This document shows, piece after piece, positions 1 to 8,239 of a stretch of 64,000 bases of DNA. The stretch lies in NCBI GenBank assembly GCA_946555465.1, contig CAMNST010000002.1, forward strand, positions 1 through 64,000, read 5' to 3'. This DNA comes from an uncultured Clostridia bacterium (GTDB lineage: Bacteria; Bacillota; Clostridia; Oscillospirales; Acutalibacteraceae). Numbering within the stretch: position 1 is the first letter of the stretch; each line of letters opens with the position of its first letter. The notes beneath the pieces are model-generated. The model had not been told where the DNA came from and did not search any database. It saw nothing but the letters and a program-made list of their open reading frames with translations. The position numbers and the translations under genes are program-made.

Positions 1-94
1 GAATCTCCAGCCTGTCGTTCAGTTGATTGTGCATTTTGAAAAATTCATGCAAATCCTTGCCTTCAATGTCATATGAATACGTTTTTTCAGTCAT
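1..94 (-). CDS. 5-prime end of an unidentified protein (runs off the window)
   Basis: Only the first 31 codons are present, reading MTEKTYSYDIEG followed by KDLHEFFKMHNQLNDRLEI. An excellent ribosome binding site (AAGGGGG, 8 bases before the ATG) makes the start secure. The predicted first helix (HEFFKMHNQLNDRLEI) would fit the N-terminal helix of a MarR-type regulator, and the palindromic promoter upstream would fit autoregulation, but this is a guess from very little sequence. The gene lies behind a leader of about 200 bases that contains a long hairpin and a terminator-like hairpin. Confidence 0.6.
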   Translation of the reverse strand, partial: MTEKTYSYDIEGKDLHEFFKMHNQLNDRLEI

Positions 95-110
95 TTTTAT
101 GACCCCCTTA

Positions 111-140
111 AAATAAAAAATGCGCAGCCGAAGCCACGCA
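111..140 (-). terminator. Terminator-like hairpin just before the partial gene (possible attenuator)
   Basis: On the minus strand TGCGTGGC, a TTCG loop and GCTGCGCA (140-121) form a stem with outer TGCG/CGCA pairs and wobble pairs inside, followed by TTTTTTATTTT (120-110). The hairpin sits between the long leader hairpin and the ribosome binding site of the gene at 94-1, where an attenuation terminator would be. No competing antiterminator was traced with certainty. Confidence 0.55.
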
Positions 141-164
141 TAAAAAACGCACAACTCCAACTGT

Positions 165-297
165 CGCCAAACAATTACATTAAACCAATCCATAAAATTA
201 CGAACGGAAAATGACGGAGTCAGCATTTTTAACAAAATAAAAAAATGCCGTCCGGTAATAACTATGGATTGAAATATTAAAATGTAATTATTTGGCG
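165..297 (-). ncRNA. Long structured leader hairpin of the partial gene at the left edge
   Basis: In the minus-strand transcript, CGCCAAATAATTACATT (297-281) pairs with AATGTAATTGTTTGGCG (181-165): 17 pairs with one G-U wobble. Further in, CAATCCATA pairs with TATGGATTG, then GGACGG pairs with CCGTTC, and a hairpin GCATTTTT/AAAAATGC closes the tip. Together they make a nearly continuous rod of about 130 nucleotides beginning at the predicted transcription start. I do not recognise it as a known riboswitch or T-box (no AGGGTGG-type motif). A folded regulatory leader is inferred; a palindromic miniature element is the alternative. Confidence 0.5.
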
Positions 298-302
298 AAA
301 TT

Positions 303-331
303 ATTATATCACAAATTGACTATATAGTCAA
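303..331 (-). promoter_or_regulatory. Sigma-A promoter overlapping a 16-bp perfect palindrome
   Basis: On the minus strand TTGACT (331-326), a 17-base spacer and TATAAT (308-303) form a near-consensus promoter. The -35 box lies inside the perfect palindrome TTGACTATATAGTCAA (316-331), which looks like an operator for a dimeric repressor. Transcription would start near 297-295 and run into the structured leader of the partial gene at 94-1. Confidence 0.75.
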
Positions 332-334
332 CAA

Positions 335-366
335 AAAAAGTACAGCAGTTTTGCTGTACTTTTTGC
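335..366. terminator. Bidirectional terminator after the endolysin gene
   Basis: Perfect stem GTACAGCA (340-347) and TGCTGTAC (352-359) with loop GTTT, flanked by an A tract on the left and a T tract on the right. It ends the minus-strand lysis cassette 10 bases past the endolysin stop. Confidence 0.85.
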
Positions 367-369
367 ATG

Positions 370-1227
370 TCAGTCGGCATATTTATCGCCCTGATAATAA
401 ACGGCAATCCATCCGCTCGGTATTTTTACCCATATATCGGAACCGACTTTCTTTACTTCTTGCACTGTAAATCTTGTTCCGGATTTAAGGACTGCGTCGG
501 TTTGATTAAGCGCATTCTTCTGACCGTCGGCAGTTAACTCGCTTTTCTTTTTCTGTGCGTAGTTTGTTCCCGCTCCTGTGCGGACTCTTACATTTGTAGT
601 CAATGTATAGACATTCTGCACTTTAAATGACGGAGCGCTGTCTGCAATCGGAGCAGTCTCTTTTTTTCCTGCATAACTGATAAGAAAATATGCCGGATTT
701 CTGTCTCCTGATGCCTTGCCTATTTCATCCGTTTTTACTCTTGCACCGTAAACCGTTGCAAGTTCAATTTTATTTTCCCTGCCATAGGAACTGTATTTGC
801 CGTCATACAAATCGGGGTCGTAGATATCTACAATATCATTGCCGAACATCTGAACTGCGGTTACAAAATGACCGGCAGTTGAAAACAGATTATAGGAATC
901 GCCCTGATTTATAATTACCATTCCGCCTTTTTTGATATGGTTTACAAGATCAGTTTCGCTATTTGAGGTTTTATAAGAAAAATCAGGATATTTTTTGCAT
1001 ATTGCATTAAGAAGAGCAGTCATATCTGTTCCGTAATTATCTCTTCCGCCGTTGTCAACGCTGAATTTTGCCATTGACGCTACTGAGAAAAGTTCTCTTC
1101 CGATAAGATTATTGACTGCTATACATGCTGCACAAACACCACAGCCTGATTCGGCAACCATTTTTTTATCGCCGTTCGGTCTGTTATAAGGCACATTGCC
1201 ATAGTCTCTCTGATTATAATAATACAT
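370..1227 (-). CDS. Phage-type endolysin: C39-like cysteine peptidase with C-terminal SH3b domain
   Basis: A 285-residue protein. The N-terminal domain (about 1-190) has the papain-fold C39-like layout: Gln6 as oxyanion residue, SGCGVCAAC with Cys29 as probable nucleophile, then GHFVTAV (His) and VDIYDPD (Asp). About 205-280 is an SH3b wall-binding domain (TTNVRVRTGAGTNY, DIWVKIPSGWIAVYY). There is no signal peptide, so it would reach the peptidoglycan through the holin encoded just upstream. Start and holin stop share one base (TAATG), with GGGG upstream of the ATG. Whether it cuts peptide cross-links or another wall bond cannot be read from sequence. Confidence 0.85.
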   Translation of the reverse strand: MYYYNQRDYGNVPYNRPNGDKKMVAESGCGVCAACIAVNNLIGRELFSVASMAKFSVDNGGRDNYGTDMTALLNAICKKYPDFSYKTSNSETDLVNHIKKGGMVIINQGDSYNLFSTAGHFVTAVQMFGNDIVDIYDPDLYDGKYSSYGRENKIELATVYGARVKTDEIGKASGDRNPAYFLISYAGKKETAPIADSAPSFKVQNVYTLTTNVRVRTGAGTNYAQKKKSELTADGQKNALNQTDAVLKSGTRFTVQEVKKVGSDIWVKIPSGWIAVYYQGDKYAD

Positions 1228-1466
1228 TACTTTTTCCCCTTTAACTGTTTCATATATTCATCTGCCTCCTGCGCTGCCTTTGAAAAGGAATTATTATGCC
1301 ACCATGAAGAGATGGATGCATAAAGCAGAAGCCCTGCAGATACCGTTTCACTTACAAGTTCGTTATCTATCGGAATTGCATTTATTCCGAACATCTTTAA
1401 AACAACATTTATAATTGAAATAAATAATATTACTGTTCTTATAATTGTTACCTTATTTATCTTCAC
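1227..1466 (-). CDS. Phage holin, SPP1/phi-LC3-like
   Basis: I use the GTG at 1466, preceded by AAAGGAG at 8 bases, giving 79 residues; the longer open frame has no such signal. Two membrane segments are visible (TIIRTVILFISIINVVLKMFG and a second before SWWHNNSFSKAAQEADEYMK). The WWHNNSFSKAAQEAD tail is characteristic of the SPP1-type holin family. It would form the membrane lesion that releases the endolysin encoded next. It overlaps the preceding gene by 14 bases and the endolysin by one, so translation is probably coupled. Confidence 0.85.
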   Translation of the reverse strand: MKINKVTIIRTVILFISIINVVLKMFGINAIPIDNELVSETVSAGLLLYASISSWWHNNSFSKAAQEADEYMKQLKGKK

Positions 1467-1686
1467 ACTTGCTTCTCCTTTCAAAATGGTCAACCCGTTT
1501 GTCAAGATCGGATATTTTTTCTTCTAAAACAGGTATTTTTTCAGCAAAAGAATCATGTTCTTCAACCTTTTGCTCTAATTTATCAAGACGAAAAGAAGTC
1601 AGTTTTGATGAGGTTATTATACCTCCGAAAGAGCCAAGTACAGTTCCGAGAACTGAAACAACAGCAACTATAATTTCTTTACTCAT
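1453..1686 (-). CDS. Small phage lysis-cassette membrane protein with coiled coil
   Basis: 77 residues: an N-terminal membrane segment (IIVAVVSVLGTVLGSFGGII), then SSKLTSFRLDKLEQKVEEHD and a heptad-rich tail (IPVLEEKISDLDKRVDHFE). Proteins of this build are common directly before holin and endolysin genes in Firmicutes phages and are often loosely annotated as hemolysin XhlA-like. The ribosome binding site AAAGGAG is clear. It is first in the three-gene lysis cassette. The exact role in lysis is not known to me; scaffolding of the holin is only a guess. Confidence 0.75.
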   Translation of the reverse strand: MSKEIIVAVVSVLGTVLGSFGGIITSSKLTSFRLDKLEQKVEEHDSFAEKIPVLEEKISDLDKRVDHFERRSKCEDK

Positions 1687-1847
1687 AAAAAAATCTCCTT
1701 TTAACCTAATAATAAATCAAGAAAATTGACTTCTTTATCACTATTATCTTATGAAAGAGATACATTTTGCGACATAAATTTTCATATAAAAATTTTATGT
1801 ATTTTTATTCGTTTGAATGTATATTTATAAATAATTCTAATATAGTA

Positions 1848-1875
1848 TTGACAATATATGCTTTACGTGTATAAT
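1848..1875 (+). promoter_or_regulatory. Promoter of the arginine operon
   Basis: TTGACA (1848-1853), 16-base spacer, TATAAT (1870-1875), 40 bases before the argC ATG. The region 1687-1847 is very AT-rich and holds no gene; TGTATTTTTATTCG near 1798-1811 resembles half of an arginine-repressor (ArgR/AhrC) box, but no full 18-base box was found. No clear minus-strand promoter for the lysis cassette was found here. Confidence 0.7.
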
Positions 1876-1915
1876 AAATAAGATATAATTTAGAAATCGG
1901 AGTTATTGCATAAAA

Positions 1916-2857
1916 ATGAAAAAAGTATTCATAGACGGAAAAGACGGAACAACAGGTCTTAAAATATACAACAGATTTGAAAAGCGTGACGATATTGAAC
2001 TGCTTATTATTGACAGCGAAAAACGAAAAGATTCAAAAGAACGCGCAAGAATGATAAATGAAAGTGATATTACTTTTTTATGCCTCCCCGATGCGGCGGC
2101 AATCGAAGCAGTTTCACTTGTTGAAAACGATCATGTAAGAATTATTGATACATCAACTGCACACCGAACTCTTGACAACTGGGCATACGGTTTTGCAGAA
2201 CTGAGCGGTGAGCACCGACGAAGAATTGAAACAAGCAGCAGAATTGCTGTTCCCGGCTGCTATGCCAGCGGCTTTAACTCTATCGTTTACCCGCTTGTAA
2301 AAAACAATTTTATCAGCAAAGATTACGATATTGTTTGTTATGCTTTAAGCGGATATACAGGGGCAGGCAAAAAAGGAATAGCCCAGTATGAAGACGAAAA
2401 CAGAGATACTGAACTTGACTCACCCAGACTTTACGCTCTTACACAGGAACACAAGCATCTTAAGGAAATGGAAGCAATAAGCGGCATCAGCAAAAAGCCG
2501 ATTTTCTCACCCATAATATGTGATTACCCACAGGGAATGGTTGTTACGGTTCCGCTTTATACAAGCAGAATGAATAAAAAATATTCTGCAGAAGATATAT
2601 GCAAAATGCTTAAGGAGCACTATGCAGAATCAGATATAGTTAAAGTAAGAGACTGCGGCTATACACAGTCTATGATAGGTTCAAATAACTTTGCAGGGCG
2701 CGACGATATGGAAATAGAAGTGAACGGAAACGAAGACAGAATTCTGATTACTTCGCGTTTTGACAACCTTGGAAAAGGCGCTTCGGGCGCTGCTATACAG
2801 TGCCTTAATATTGCACTTGGAATTGACGAAAAAACAGGACTTAATATAGGAGATTAA
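1916..2857 (+). CDS. argC: N-acetyl-gamma-glutamyl-phosphate reductase, short type (ArgC)
   Basis: Third step of arginine synthesis: NADPH-dependent reduction of N-acetylglutamyl phosphate to the semialdehyde, in the cytoplasm. At 313 residues it belongs to the shorter type-2 ArgC group (the usual type is about 345). It starts with the nucleotide-binding KVFIDGKDGTTGLKIYNRF, and the catalytic cysteine is in AVPGCYASGFNSIVYPL. STAHRTLDNWAYGFAEL and SGYTGAGKKG are family segments. It is first in the arg operon; argJ follows after three bases. The spacing from GGAG to this ATG is somewhat long (13 bases), but no better start is in frame. Confidence 0.93.
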   Translation: MKKVFIDGKDGTTGLKIYNRFEKRDDIELLIIDSEKRKDSKERARMINESDITFLCLPDAAAIEAVSLVENDHVRIIDTSTAHRTLDNWAYGFAELSGEHRRRIETSSRIAVPGCYASGFNSIVYPLVKNNFISKDYDIVCYALSGYTGAGKKGIAQYEDENRDTELDSPRLYALTQEHKHLKEMEAISGISKKPIFSPIICDYPQGMVVTVPLYTSRMNKKYSAEDICKMLKEHYAESDIVKVRDCGYTQSMIGSNNFAGRDDMEIEVNGNEDRILITSRFDNLGKGASGAAIQCLNIALGIDEKTGLNIGD

Positions 2858-2860
2858 CAT

Positions 2861-4108
2861 ATGAAATTTATTGAAGGCGGAATTTGTGCCGCTAAAGGAT
2901 TTAAAGCAAGCGGAACTTACTGCGGAATTAAAAAGCCGAAAACGGATAATCAGAATCCCAACATAAAACATAAAAACGATATATGCCTTTTTACATCGGA
3001 TGTAATCTGCAACGCTGCAGCAGTTTATACGAAGAACAAAGTAAAAGGCGCACCGCTTATTGTTACAAAGAATAATCTTGAAAAATCATCAGGCACTGCC
3101 ATTGCAGTTATTGCCAACTCAAAAAACGCAAACACCTGTAATGCCGACGGCGAAGAAAAAGCAGCAGAAATGTGCCGCCTTGTGGCTGAAGAACTCAAAA
3201 TTGCACCCGAGCATGTTATTGTTGCTTCTACCGGTGTTATCGGGCAGATCCTTCCGATAGAACCGATACAAAAGGCTGTTCCCGAACTTGTAAAAGAACT
3301 GGACTACGGCAAAAATCTTGAAGCAGCAACCGCAATTATGACAACAGATACCGTAAAAAAGGAATACGCTGTTGAATTTGAAATTGACGGAATTTTATGC
3401 AGACTCGGCGGTATGGCAAAAGGCAGCGGAATGATTCACCCGAATATGGCAACAACGCTTAACTTTATAACAACCGACTGTGCCGTTTCAAAAGAACTTC
3501 TGCAGAAGGCTCTCAGTGAAATTGTTAAAGTTACCTATAACTGCCTTTCAATCGACGGAGATACATCAACAAATGATATGGTATCACTCATGGCAAACGG
3601 ACTTGCAGGCAATAACGAAATTACAGAGGAAGATAAGAATTACGAAACATTCAAATCAGCCCTTTATGAAGTTATGGCTAATCTTACAAGAATGCTTGCC
3701 AAAGACGGTGAAGGTGCAAGCAAACTTCTTGAATGTATCTGTGAAGGTGCACCTGATAAAGACACGGCGATCACGGTTGCAAAGAGCGTTGTCTGCTCTT
3801 CCCTTTTTAAAGCAGCAATGTTCGGCGAAGATGCAAACTGGGGACGTGTTCTTTGCGCTGTTGGTTATGCCGATGCGGAATTTGATATTCATAAAGTAAG
3901 TGTTGATTTAAAGAGTGAAAAAGGCATCATCAGCGTTTGCAGAAACGGAGCAGGCATTGAATTCAGCGAAGAGGAAGCAAGTGTTGTTCTTTCGGCTGAT
4001 GAAATATATATTCTTATTCATCTTAATCAGGGTGAAGAGTCAGCAACCGCGTGGGGTTGTGATTTGACATATGACTACGTCAAAATAAACGGAGATTATC
4101 GAACTTAA
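2861..4108 (+). CDS. argJ: Bifunctional glutamate N-acetyltransferase/ornithine acetyltransferase (ArgJ)
   Basis: 415 residues. ArgJ transfers the acetyl group from N-acetylornithine to glutamate, making the pathway cyclic; some members also use acetyl-CoA. The self-cleavage site is visible in GMIHPNMATTLNFITTDC: the bond before Thr198 is cut to give alpha and beta chains, and the new N-terminal threonine is the nucleophile. The oxyanion region STGVIGQ is present, as is the late GAGIEF segment. AGGAG precedes the ATG. No argA or argE is in the operon, consistent with the cyclic route. Confidence 0.95.
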   Translation: MKFIEGGICAAKGFKASGTYCGIKKPKTDNQNPNIKHKNDICLFTSDVICNAAAVYTKNKVKGAPLIVTKNNLEKSSGTAIAVIANSKNANTCNADGEEKAAEMCRLVAEELKIAPEHVIVASTGVIGQILPIEPIQKAVPELVKELDYGKNLEAATAIMTTDTVKKEYAVEFEIDGILCRLGGMAKGSGMIHPNMATTLNFITTDCAVSKELLQKALSEIVKVTYNCLSIDGDTSTNDMVSLMANGLAGNNEITEEDKNYETFKSALYEVMANLTRMLAKDGEGASKLLECICEGAPDKDTAITVAKSVVCSSLFKAAMFGEDANWGRVLCAVGYADAEFDIHKVSVDLKSEKGIISVCRNGAGIEFSEEEASVVLSADEIYILIHLNQGEESATAWGCDLTYDYVKINGDYRT

Positions 4109-4117
4109 TAAATGTTA

Positions 4118-4137
4118 CTGAATGCAATATTATTCAG
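4118..4137. promoter_or_regulatory. Inverted repeat CTGAAT-N8-ATTCAG between argJ and argB
   Basis: A 20-base palindrome in the only sizeable gap of the arg operon (111 bases). TGAAT/ATTCA are the half sites of the ArgR box, but the known box has a 4-base spacer, not 8, so this may be unrelated or form a weak RNA hairpin. Confidence 0.25.
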
Positions 4138-4219
4138 GTCAAATCACTACAGAATATGGACAAATAATAACACTTTATGCGAGCGATAAATATTACATCG
4201 CAATTCCAAGGAGATAATA

Positions 4220-5077
4220 ATGGATATTAATAACGCACAGAAAGCAGAAATACTGGCTCATGCCCTGCCGCACATTCAAATGTACCGAAAAAAAATTGTT
4301 GTTGTAAAATACGGCGGCAATGCTATGATTAACGAAGAACTGAAAGAGGCAGTTATGAGAGACCTTGTTCTTCTCACAACTGTAGGAATCAAGGTTGTTC
4401 TTGTTCACGGCGGAGGTCCTGAAATTAACAAAACCCTGAACAGAATGAACATTGAAAGCAAATTTGTTGACGGATTAAGAGTTACCGACAAAGATACGGT
4501 TGATGTTGTGCAGATGGTACTTGCAGGTAAAGTTAACAAAGACCTTGTATGCCAGATTGGAAATATGGGCGGTCACGCTATCGGACTTTCGGGTATGGAC
4601 GGAAATATGATTGAATGCAGACCGCTTGATGACAAGCACGGATATGTCGGTGAAATAATGAATGTAAACACTGAGGTTATTGATGAAGTCCTTAACCACA
4701 GTTTTATTCCGGTTATTTCAACTATCGGATATGATAAAAACGGAAACTGCTACAATATTAATGCAGATACCGTTGCAGCCGCCATTGCAGGTGCTTTGAA
4801 CGCTGAAGCACTTGTTTCAATGACGGATATCGTTGGTCTTTTACGTGATAAAGACGACGATTCAACACTTATTCACAGAGTTTATATTTCAGATACTCCT
4901 GCACTTATTGCTGAAGGAATTATCAGCGGAGGTATGATACCGAAAATTGACTCAATGACCGAAGCATTAAGACAAGGGGTTAAAAAAGCATTTATTATTG
5001 ACGGACGTGTTCCCCACTCTATTCTTATGGAACTTCTTACAGATGAAGGTATGGGAACCATGTTCAGAAGCAGGTGA
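4220..5077 (+). CDS. argB: Acetylglutamate kinase (ArgB)
   Basis: 285 residues, amino-acid kinase fold. It phosphorylates N-acetylglutamate with ATP, normally the arginine-inhibited step in organisms using the ArgJ cycle. Visible family segments: VVVKYGGNAM (phosphate binding), VLVHGGGPEIN, the FVDGLRVTD loop, NINADTVAAAIAGALNAE, and SGGMIPKIDSMTEAL near the C-terminus. The N-terminal extension before the kinase core (KAEILAHALPHIQMYRKK) matches the helix that arginine-sensitive kinases use for hexamer formation. AAGGAG precedes the ATG. argD begins seven bases downstream. Confidence 0.96.
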   Translation: MDINNAQKAEILAHALPHIQMYRKKIVVVKYGGNAMINEELKEAVMRDLVLLTTVGIKVVLVHGGGPEINKTLNRMNIESKFVDGLRVTDKDTVDVVQMVLAGKVNKDLVCQIGNMGGHAIGLSGMDGNMIECRPLDDKHGYVGEIMNVNTEVIDEVLNHSFIPVISTIGYDKNGNCYNINADTVAAAIAGALNAEALVSMTDIVGLLRDKDDDSTLIHRVYISDTPALIAEGIISGGMIPKIDSMTEALRQGVKKAFIIDGRVPHSILMELLTDEGMGTMFRSR

Positions 5078-5084
5078 TTAAATT

Positions 5085-6245
5085 ATGAATACAAAAGAAT
5101 TAGACAATGAATATGTTGCCCATGCCTATGGCAGATTTAATGTTGCACTTTCAAAGGGCAAGGGTTCAACACTCTATGATGAAGACGGAAAAGAATACAT
5201 TGACTTTGGTTCCGGAATCGGTGTAACTGCATTCGGCATCAGTGATAATGAATGGAAAATGGCTGTTGAAATGCAACTTGACAAACTTCAGCATGTAAGC
5301 AATCTTTATTACACTGAGCCATGTGCAAAACTTGCAAAACTGCTTTGCGAAAAAAGCGGTATGAAAAAAGTGTTTTTCTCAAACAGCGGTGCAGAAGCAA
5401 ACGAAGGTGCAATAAAATTTGCAAGAAAGTATTCTTTTGACAAATACGGTGAAGGCAGAAGCACGATAATTACCCTTGAGAATTCTTTTCACGGCAGAAC
5501 AATAACAACCCTTGCCGCTACAGGACAGGATAGTTTTCATACTGTTTTCGGTCCTTTTACCGAAGGTTTTAAATACTGCCGGGCAAATGACCTTAAGATG
5601 CTTGGTGAAATGATAACAGACGATGTTTGTGCAATTATGTTTGAGTGTGTTCAGGGTGAAGGCGGCGTTAATAACCTTGACTTTGATTTTGTTAAAGCAA
5701 TAGAAAGCATTGCTGCAGAAAAAGACATACTTATGATTGTTGACGAAGTTCAGACAGGAAACGGCAGAACCGGAAAATATTTTGCCTATCAGAATTTTGA
5801 TATTATGCCCGACATTGTTTCAACAGCAAAAGGCATGGCAGGCGGACTTCCGATGGGCGCTGTTCTCTTCGGTGAAAAACTGAAAGAAACTGTTTCACCG
5901 GGCTCCCATGGTTCAACTTTCGGCGGAAACCCTATCTGTGCTGCCGGTGCATGCTCAATCGTTTCAAGAATTGATGATGAATTTCTTGAAGAAGTATGTA
6001 AAAAAAGTGAATACATAAAAGAATATCTTCTGAATACAGACGGCGTAAAATCTGTTTCTGGTATGGGGCTTATGCTTGGCGTTGAAACAGAAAAAGATGC
6101 AAAAGCAGTTGCACAGGAATGCCTTGAAAACGGTCTTCTTGTACTTACTGCAAAAACAAAAATCAGACTTCTTCCTGCTCTTAATATCAGCAAATGCGAA
6201 CTCGACAGAGGTCTTAAAATATTGAAAGAGGTAATTGAGAAATGA
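5085..6245 (+). CDS. argD: Acetylornithine aminotransferase (ArgD)
   Basis: 386 residues, class-III PLP aminotransferase. It converts N-acetylglutamate semialdehyde to N-acetylornithine with glutamate as donor. Family segments: FGSGIGVTAFG, FFSNSGAEANEGAIKFARKY, NSFHGRT, ECVQGEGGVN, IVDEVQTGNGRTGKYFAYQ, and the PLP lysine in VSTAKGMAGGLPMGAVL. GGNPICAAGA and the C-terminal RLLPALNIS follow as usual. It overlaps argF by four bases (ATGA), so the two are translationally coupled. Such enzymes often also act on succinyl-diaminopimelate, which cannot be judged from sequence. Confidence 0.95.
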   Translation: MNTKELDNEYVAHAYGRFNVALSKGKGSTLYDEDGKEYIDFGSGIGVTAFGISDNEWKMAVEMQLDKLQHVSNLYYTEPCAKLAKLLCEKSGMKKVFFSNSGAEANEGAIKFARKYSFDKYGEGRSTIITLENSFHGRTITTLAATGQDSFHTVFGPFTEGFKYCRANDLKMLGEMITDDVCAIMFECVQGEGGVNNLDFDFVKAIESIAAEKDILMIVDEVQTGNGRTGKYFAYQNFDIMPDIVSTAKGMAGGLPMGAVLFGEKLKETVSPGSHGSTFGGNPICAAGACSIVSRIDDEFLEEVCKKSEYIKEYLLNTDGVKSVSGMGLMLGVETEKDAKAVAQECLENGLLVLTAKTKIRLLPALNISKCELDRGLKILKEVIEK

Positions 6246-7144
6246 AACATTTATTAAAATTACAGGATTTAAGCCATCACGATATTCTTGATATTTTAAA
6301 TCTTGCCGATCAACTTAAATACGAAACAAAGCACGGCATTGAACATCATCACCTCAAAGGCAAAACTCTTGGTATGATTTTTCAGAAAAGTTCAACCAGA
6401 ACAAGAGTAAGTTTTGAAACAGGTATGTATCAGTTAGGCGGTCAGGCTCTTTTCCTTTCCAACAGGGATTTGCAGATTGGCAGAGGTGAACCCGTTGAGG
6501 ACACAGCAAGAGTTCTTTCACGTTATCTTGACGGAATTATGATAAGAACCTTTGAACAGAAAGAAGTTGAAGACCTTGCAGAATACGGTTCAATTCCTAT
6601 TATCAACGGTCTTACAGACTACTGCCACCCTTGTCAGGTGCTTGCCGATCTTATGACTATACGCGAATATAAAAAGAGTTTTGACGGACTGAAATTCTGT
6701 TTTATCGGTGACGGAAACAATATGGCAAACAGTTTAATTGTGGGGGCAATCAAAATGGGAATGCGTTGTGCCATTGCCTGCCCCGAAAATTACAAACCTG
6801 ATGCAGAAATAATGAAATGGGCTGAAGAAAACGGCGACTTTATGTGCAGCAGCGATATTCTTGCCTGTGCAAAAGATGCAGATGTAATCTACACAGATGT
6901 ATGGGCATCAATGGGTCAGGAAGAAGAAAAGGCTGAAAGAGAAAAAGTGTTTAAAGATTTCCAGATTAATGACAGTGTTATGGAAGTTGCAAACGAAGGT
7001 GCTATGGTGCTTCACTGCCTCCCTGCACACAGAGAAGAAGAAATCACTGCAAAAGTATTTGAAGAACATGCCGATGAGATTTTTGACGAGGCAGAAAACA
7101 GACTTCACGCTCAGAAAGCAGTTCTTGTTAAACTTTTAGGCTAA
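6242..7144 (+). CDS. argF: Ornithine carbamoyltransferase (ArgF)
   Basis: 300 residues. It makes citrulline from ornithine and carbamoyl phosphate. Signature STRTR is seen in QKSSTRTRVSFETGMYQLGG (carbamoyl-phosphate binding). The second signature is HPCQVLADLMTI, and the ornithine loop is HCLPAHREEEI. VWASMGQEEE is the SMG-loop region. It is followed after 17 bases by carA, which with carB supplies its substrate. argG and argH, needed to finish arginine, are not in the window. Confidence 0.95.
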   Translation: MKHLLKLQDLSHHDILDILNLADQLKYETKHGIEHHHLKGKTLGMIFQKSSTRTRVSFETGMYQLGGQALFLSNRDLQIGRGEPVEDTARVLSRYLDGIMIRTFEQKEVEDLAEYGSIPIINGLTDYCHPCQVLADLMTIREYKKSFDGLKFCFIGDGNNMANSLIVGAIKMGMRCAIACPENYKPDAEIMKWAEENGDFMCSSDILACAKDADVIYTDVWASMGQEEEKAEREKVFKDFQINDSVMEVANEGAMVLHCLPAHREEEITAKVFEEHADEIFDEAENRLHAQKAVLVKLLG

Positions 7145-7161
7145 TTATTAGGAACGATATT

Positions 7162-8238
7162 ATGACAGATAAAAAAGTTTACATATGTCTTGAAAACGGA
7201 AAAATTTTTGAAGGCAAATGTTTCGGTGCAGAAGGCGAAGTTATCGGCGAACTTGTTTTTACAACAGGTATGGGCGGATATATTGAAACGCTGACCGATC
7301 CGAGTTATTACGGCCAAATTGTTATGCAGACATTTCCGCTTATAGGCAATTATGGTTTTATAAATGAAGACAAGGAAAGTGCAAAATCATTTGTCAGCGC
7401 ATACATTGTGCGTGAATACTGCGAAGAACCGTCAAATTTCAGATGCAATGATACACTTGACTCCTATCTCAGGCAGAATAATATTGTTGGTGTATATGAC
7501 GTTGACACACGCGAAATAACAAAAATTATCAGGGAAAGCGGTGTAATGAACGCTGTTATAACAACAAATCCCGATAATATTGATTATGATATTGTAAAGG
7601 CTTACAAGGTTGAAAAAGCTGTTAAATCAGTTTCGGCAGTTAAGCCTTCTCTCAGCCCTGCCAAGGAACATAAATATAATGTTGTTCTGATTGACTACGG
7701 AACAAAAAATAATATTGTAAGAGAACTGAATAAAAGAGGCTGTAATGTTGCCGTTGTTGCGCATGATACCCCTGCTGAAGATATACTTTCTTTAGATCCA
7801 GACGGAATTATGCTGTCAAACGGTCCCGGAGATCCTGAGGAAAACACTTATGAAATTGAGCAGTTAAAAAAACTTATCGGTAAAAAGCCGATATTTGCAA
7901 TCTGCTTAGGTCATCAGTTACTTGCACTGTCTCAGGGTGCAAAAACAACAAAACTTAAATACGGCCACCGCGGTGTTAATCAGCCTGTTAAAAATCTTGA
8001 AACCGGCAGAACTTTTATTTCTTCGCAAAACCATGGTTATGCTGTTATCAACGAAACTGTTGAAAACGCAGGCGGATGTGTAAGTTACATCAATGCCAAT
8101 GACGGAACATGCGAAGGCGTTGATTATAAAGACAAGCAGGCTTTTTCTGTTCAGTTTCATCCGGAAGCCTGTTCGGGTCCGCATGATACAAGATTTATAT
8201 TTGACAAATTTATTGATATGATGGGAGGTAACAAATAA
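7162..8238 (+). CDS. carA: Carbamoyl-phosphate synthase small subunit (CarA)
   Basis: 358 residues. It hydrolyses glutamine and passes ammonia to CarB. The N-terminal CPSase domain begins CLENGKIFEGKCFGAEGEVIGELVF, and the C-terminal class-I glutamine amidotransferase domain has the nucleophile in IFAICLGHQLLALSQG, with His and Glu of the triad in QFHPEACSGPHDT. SNGPGDPEEN is the family loop. Its place between argF and carB suggests a synthase dedicated to arginine, although the same enzyme may also serve pyrimidines. The stop is one base before the carB start. Confidence 0.95.
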   Translation: MTDKKVYICLENGKIFEGKCFGAEGEVIGELVFTTGMGGYIETLTDPSYYGQIVMQTFPLIGNYGFINEDKESAKSFVSAYIVREYCEEPSNFRCNDTLDSYLRQNNIVGVYDVDTREITKIIRESGVMNAVITTNPDNIDYDIVKAYKVEKAVKSVSAVKPSLSPAKEHKYNVVLIDYGTKNNIVRELNKRGCNVAVVAHDTPAEDILSLDPDGIMLSNGPGDPEENTYEIEQLKKLIGKKPIFAICLGHQLLALSQGAKTTKLKYGHRGVNQPVKNLETGRTFISSQNHGYAVINETVENAGGCVSYINANDGTCEGVDYKDKQAFSVQFHPEACSGPHDTRFIFDKFIDMMGGNK

Positions 8239-8239
8239 T

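Noticed and set aside
165-297. Miniature inverted-repeat transposable element
   Set aside because: Arms are long and imperfect with RNA-compatible G-U pairs, no target-site duplication is visible, and the element begins exactly at a predicted transcription start. Kept as a leader RNA, with the mobile-element view as an alternative.
4109-4219. A second promoter or ArgR operator inside the arg operon
   Set aside because: CTGAAT-N8-ATTCAG has the wrong spacing for ArgR, and no promoter with acceptable -35 and -10 boxes was found. Listed only as a low-confidence repeat.
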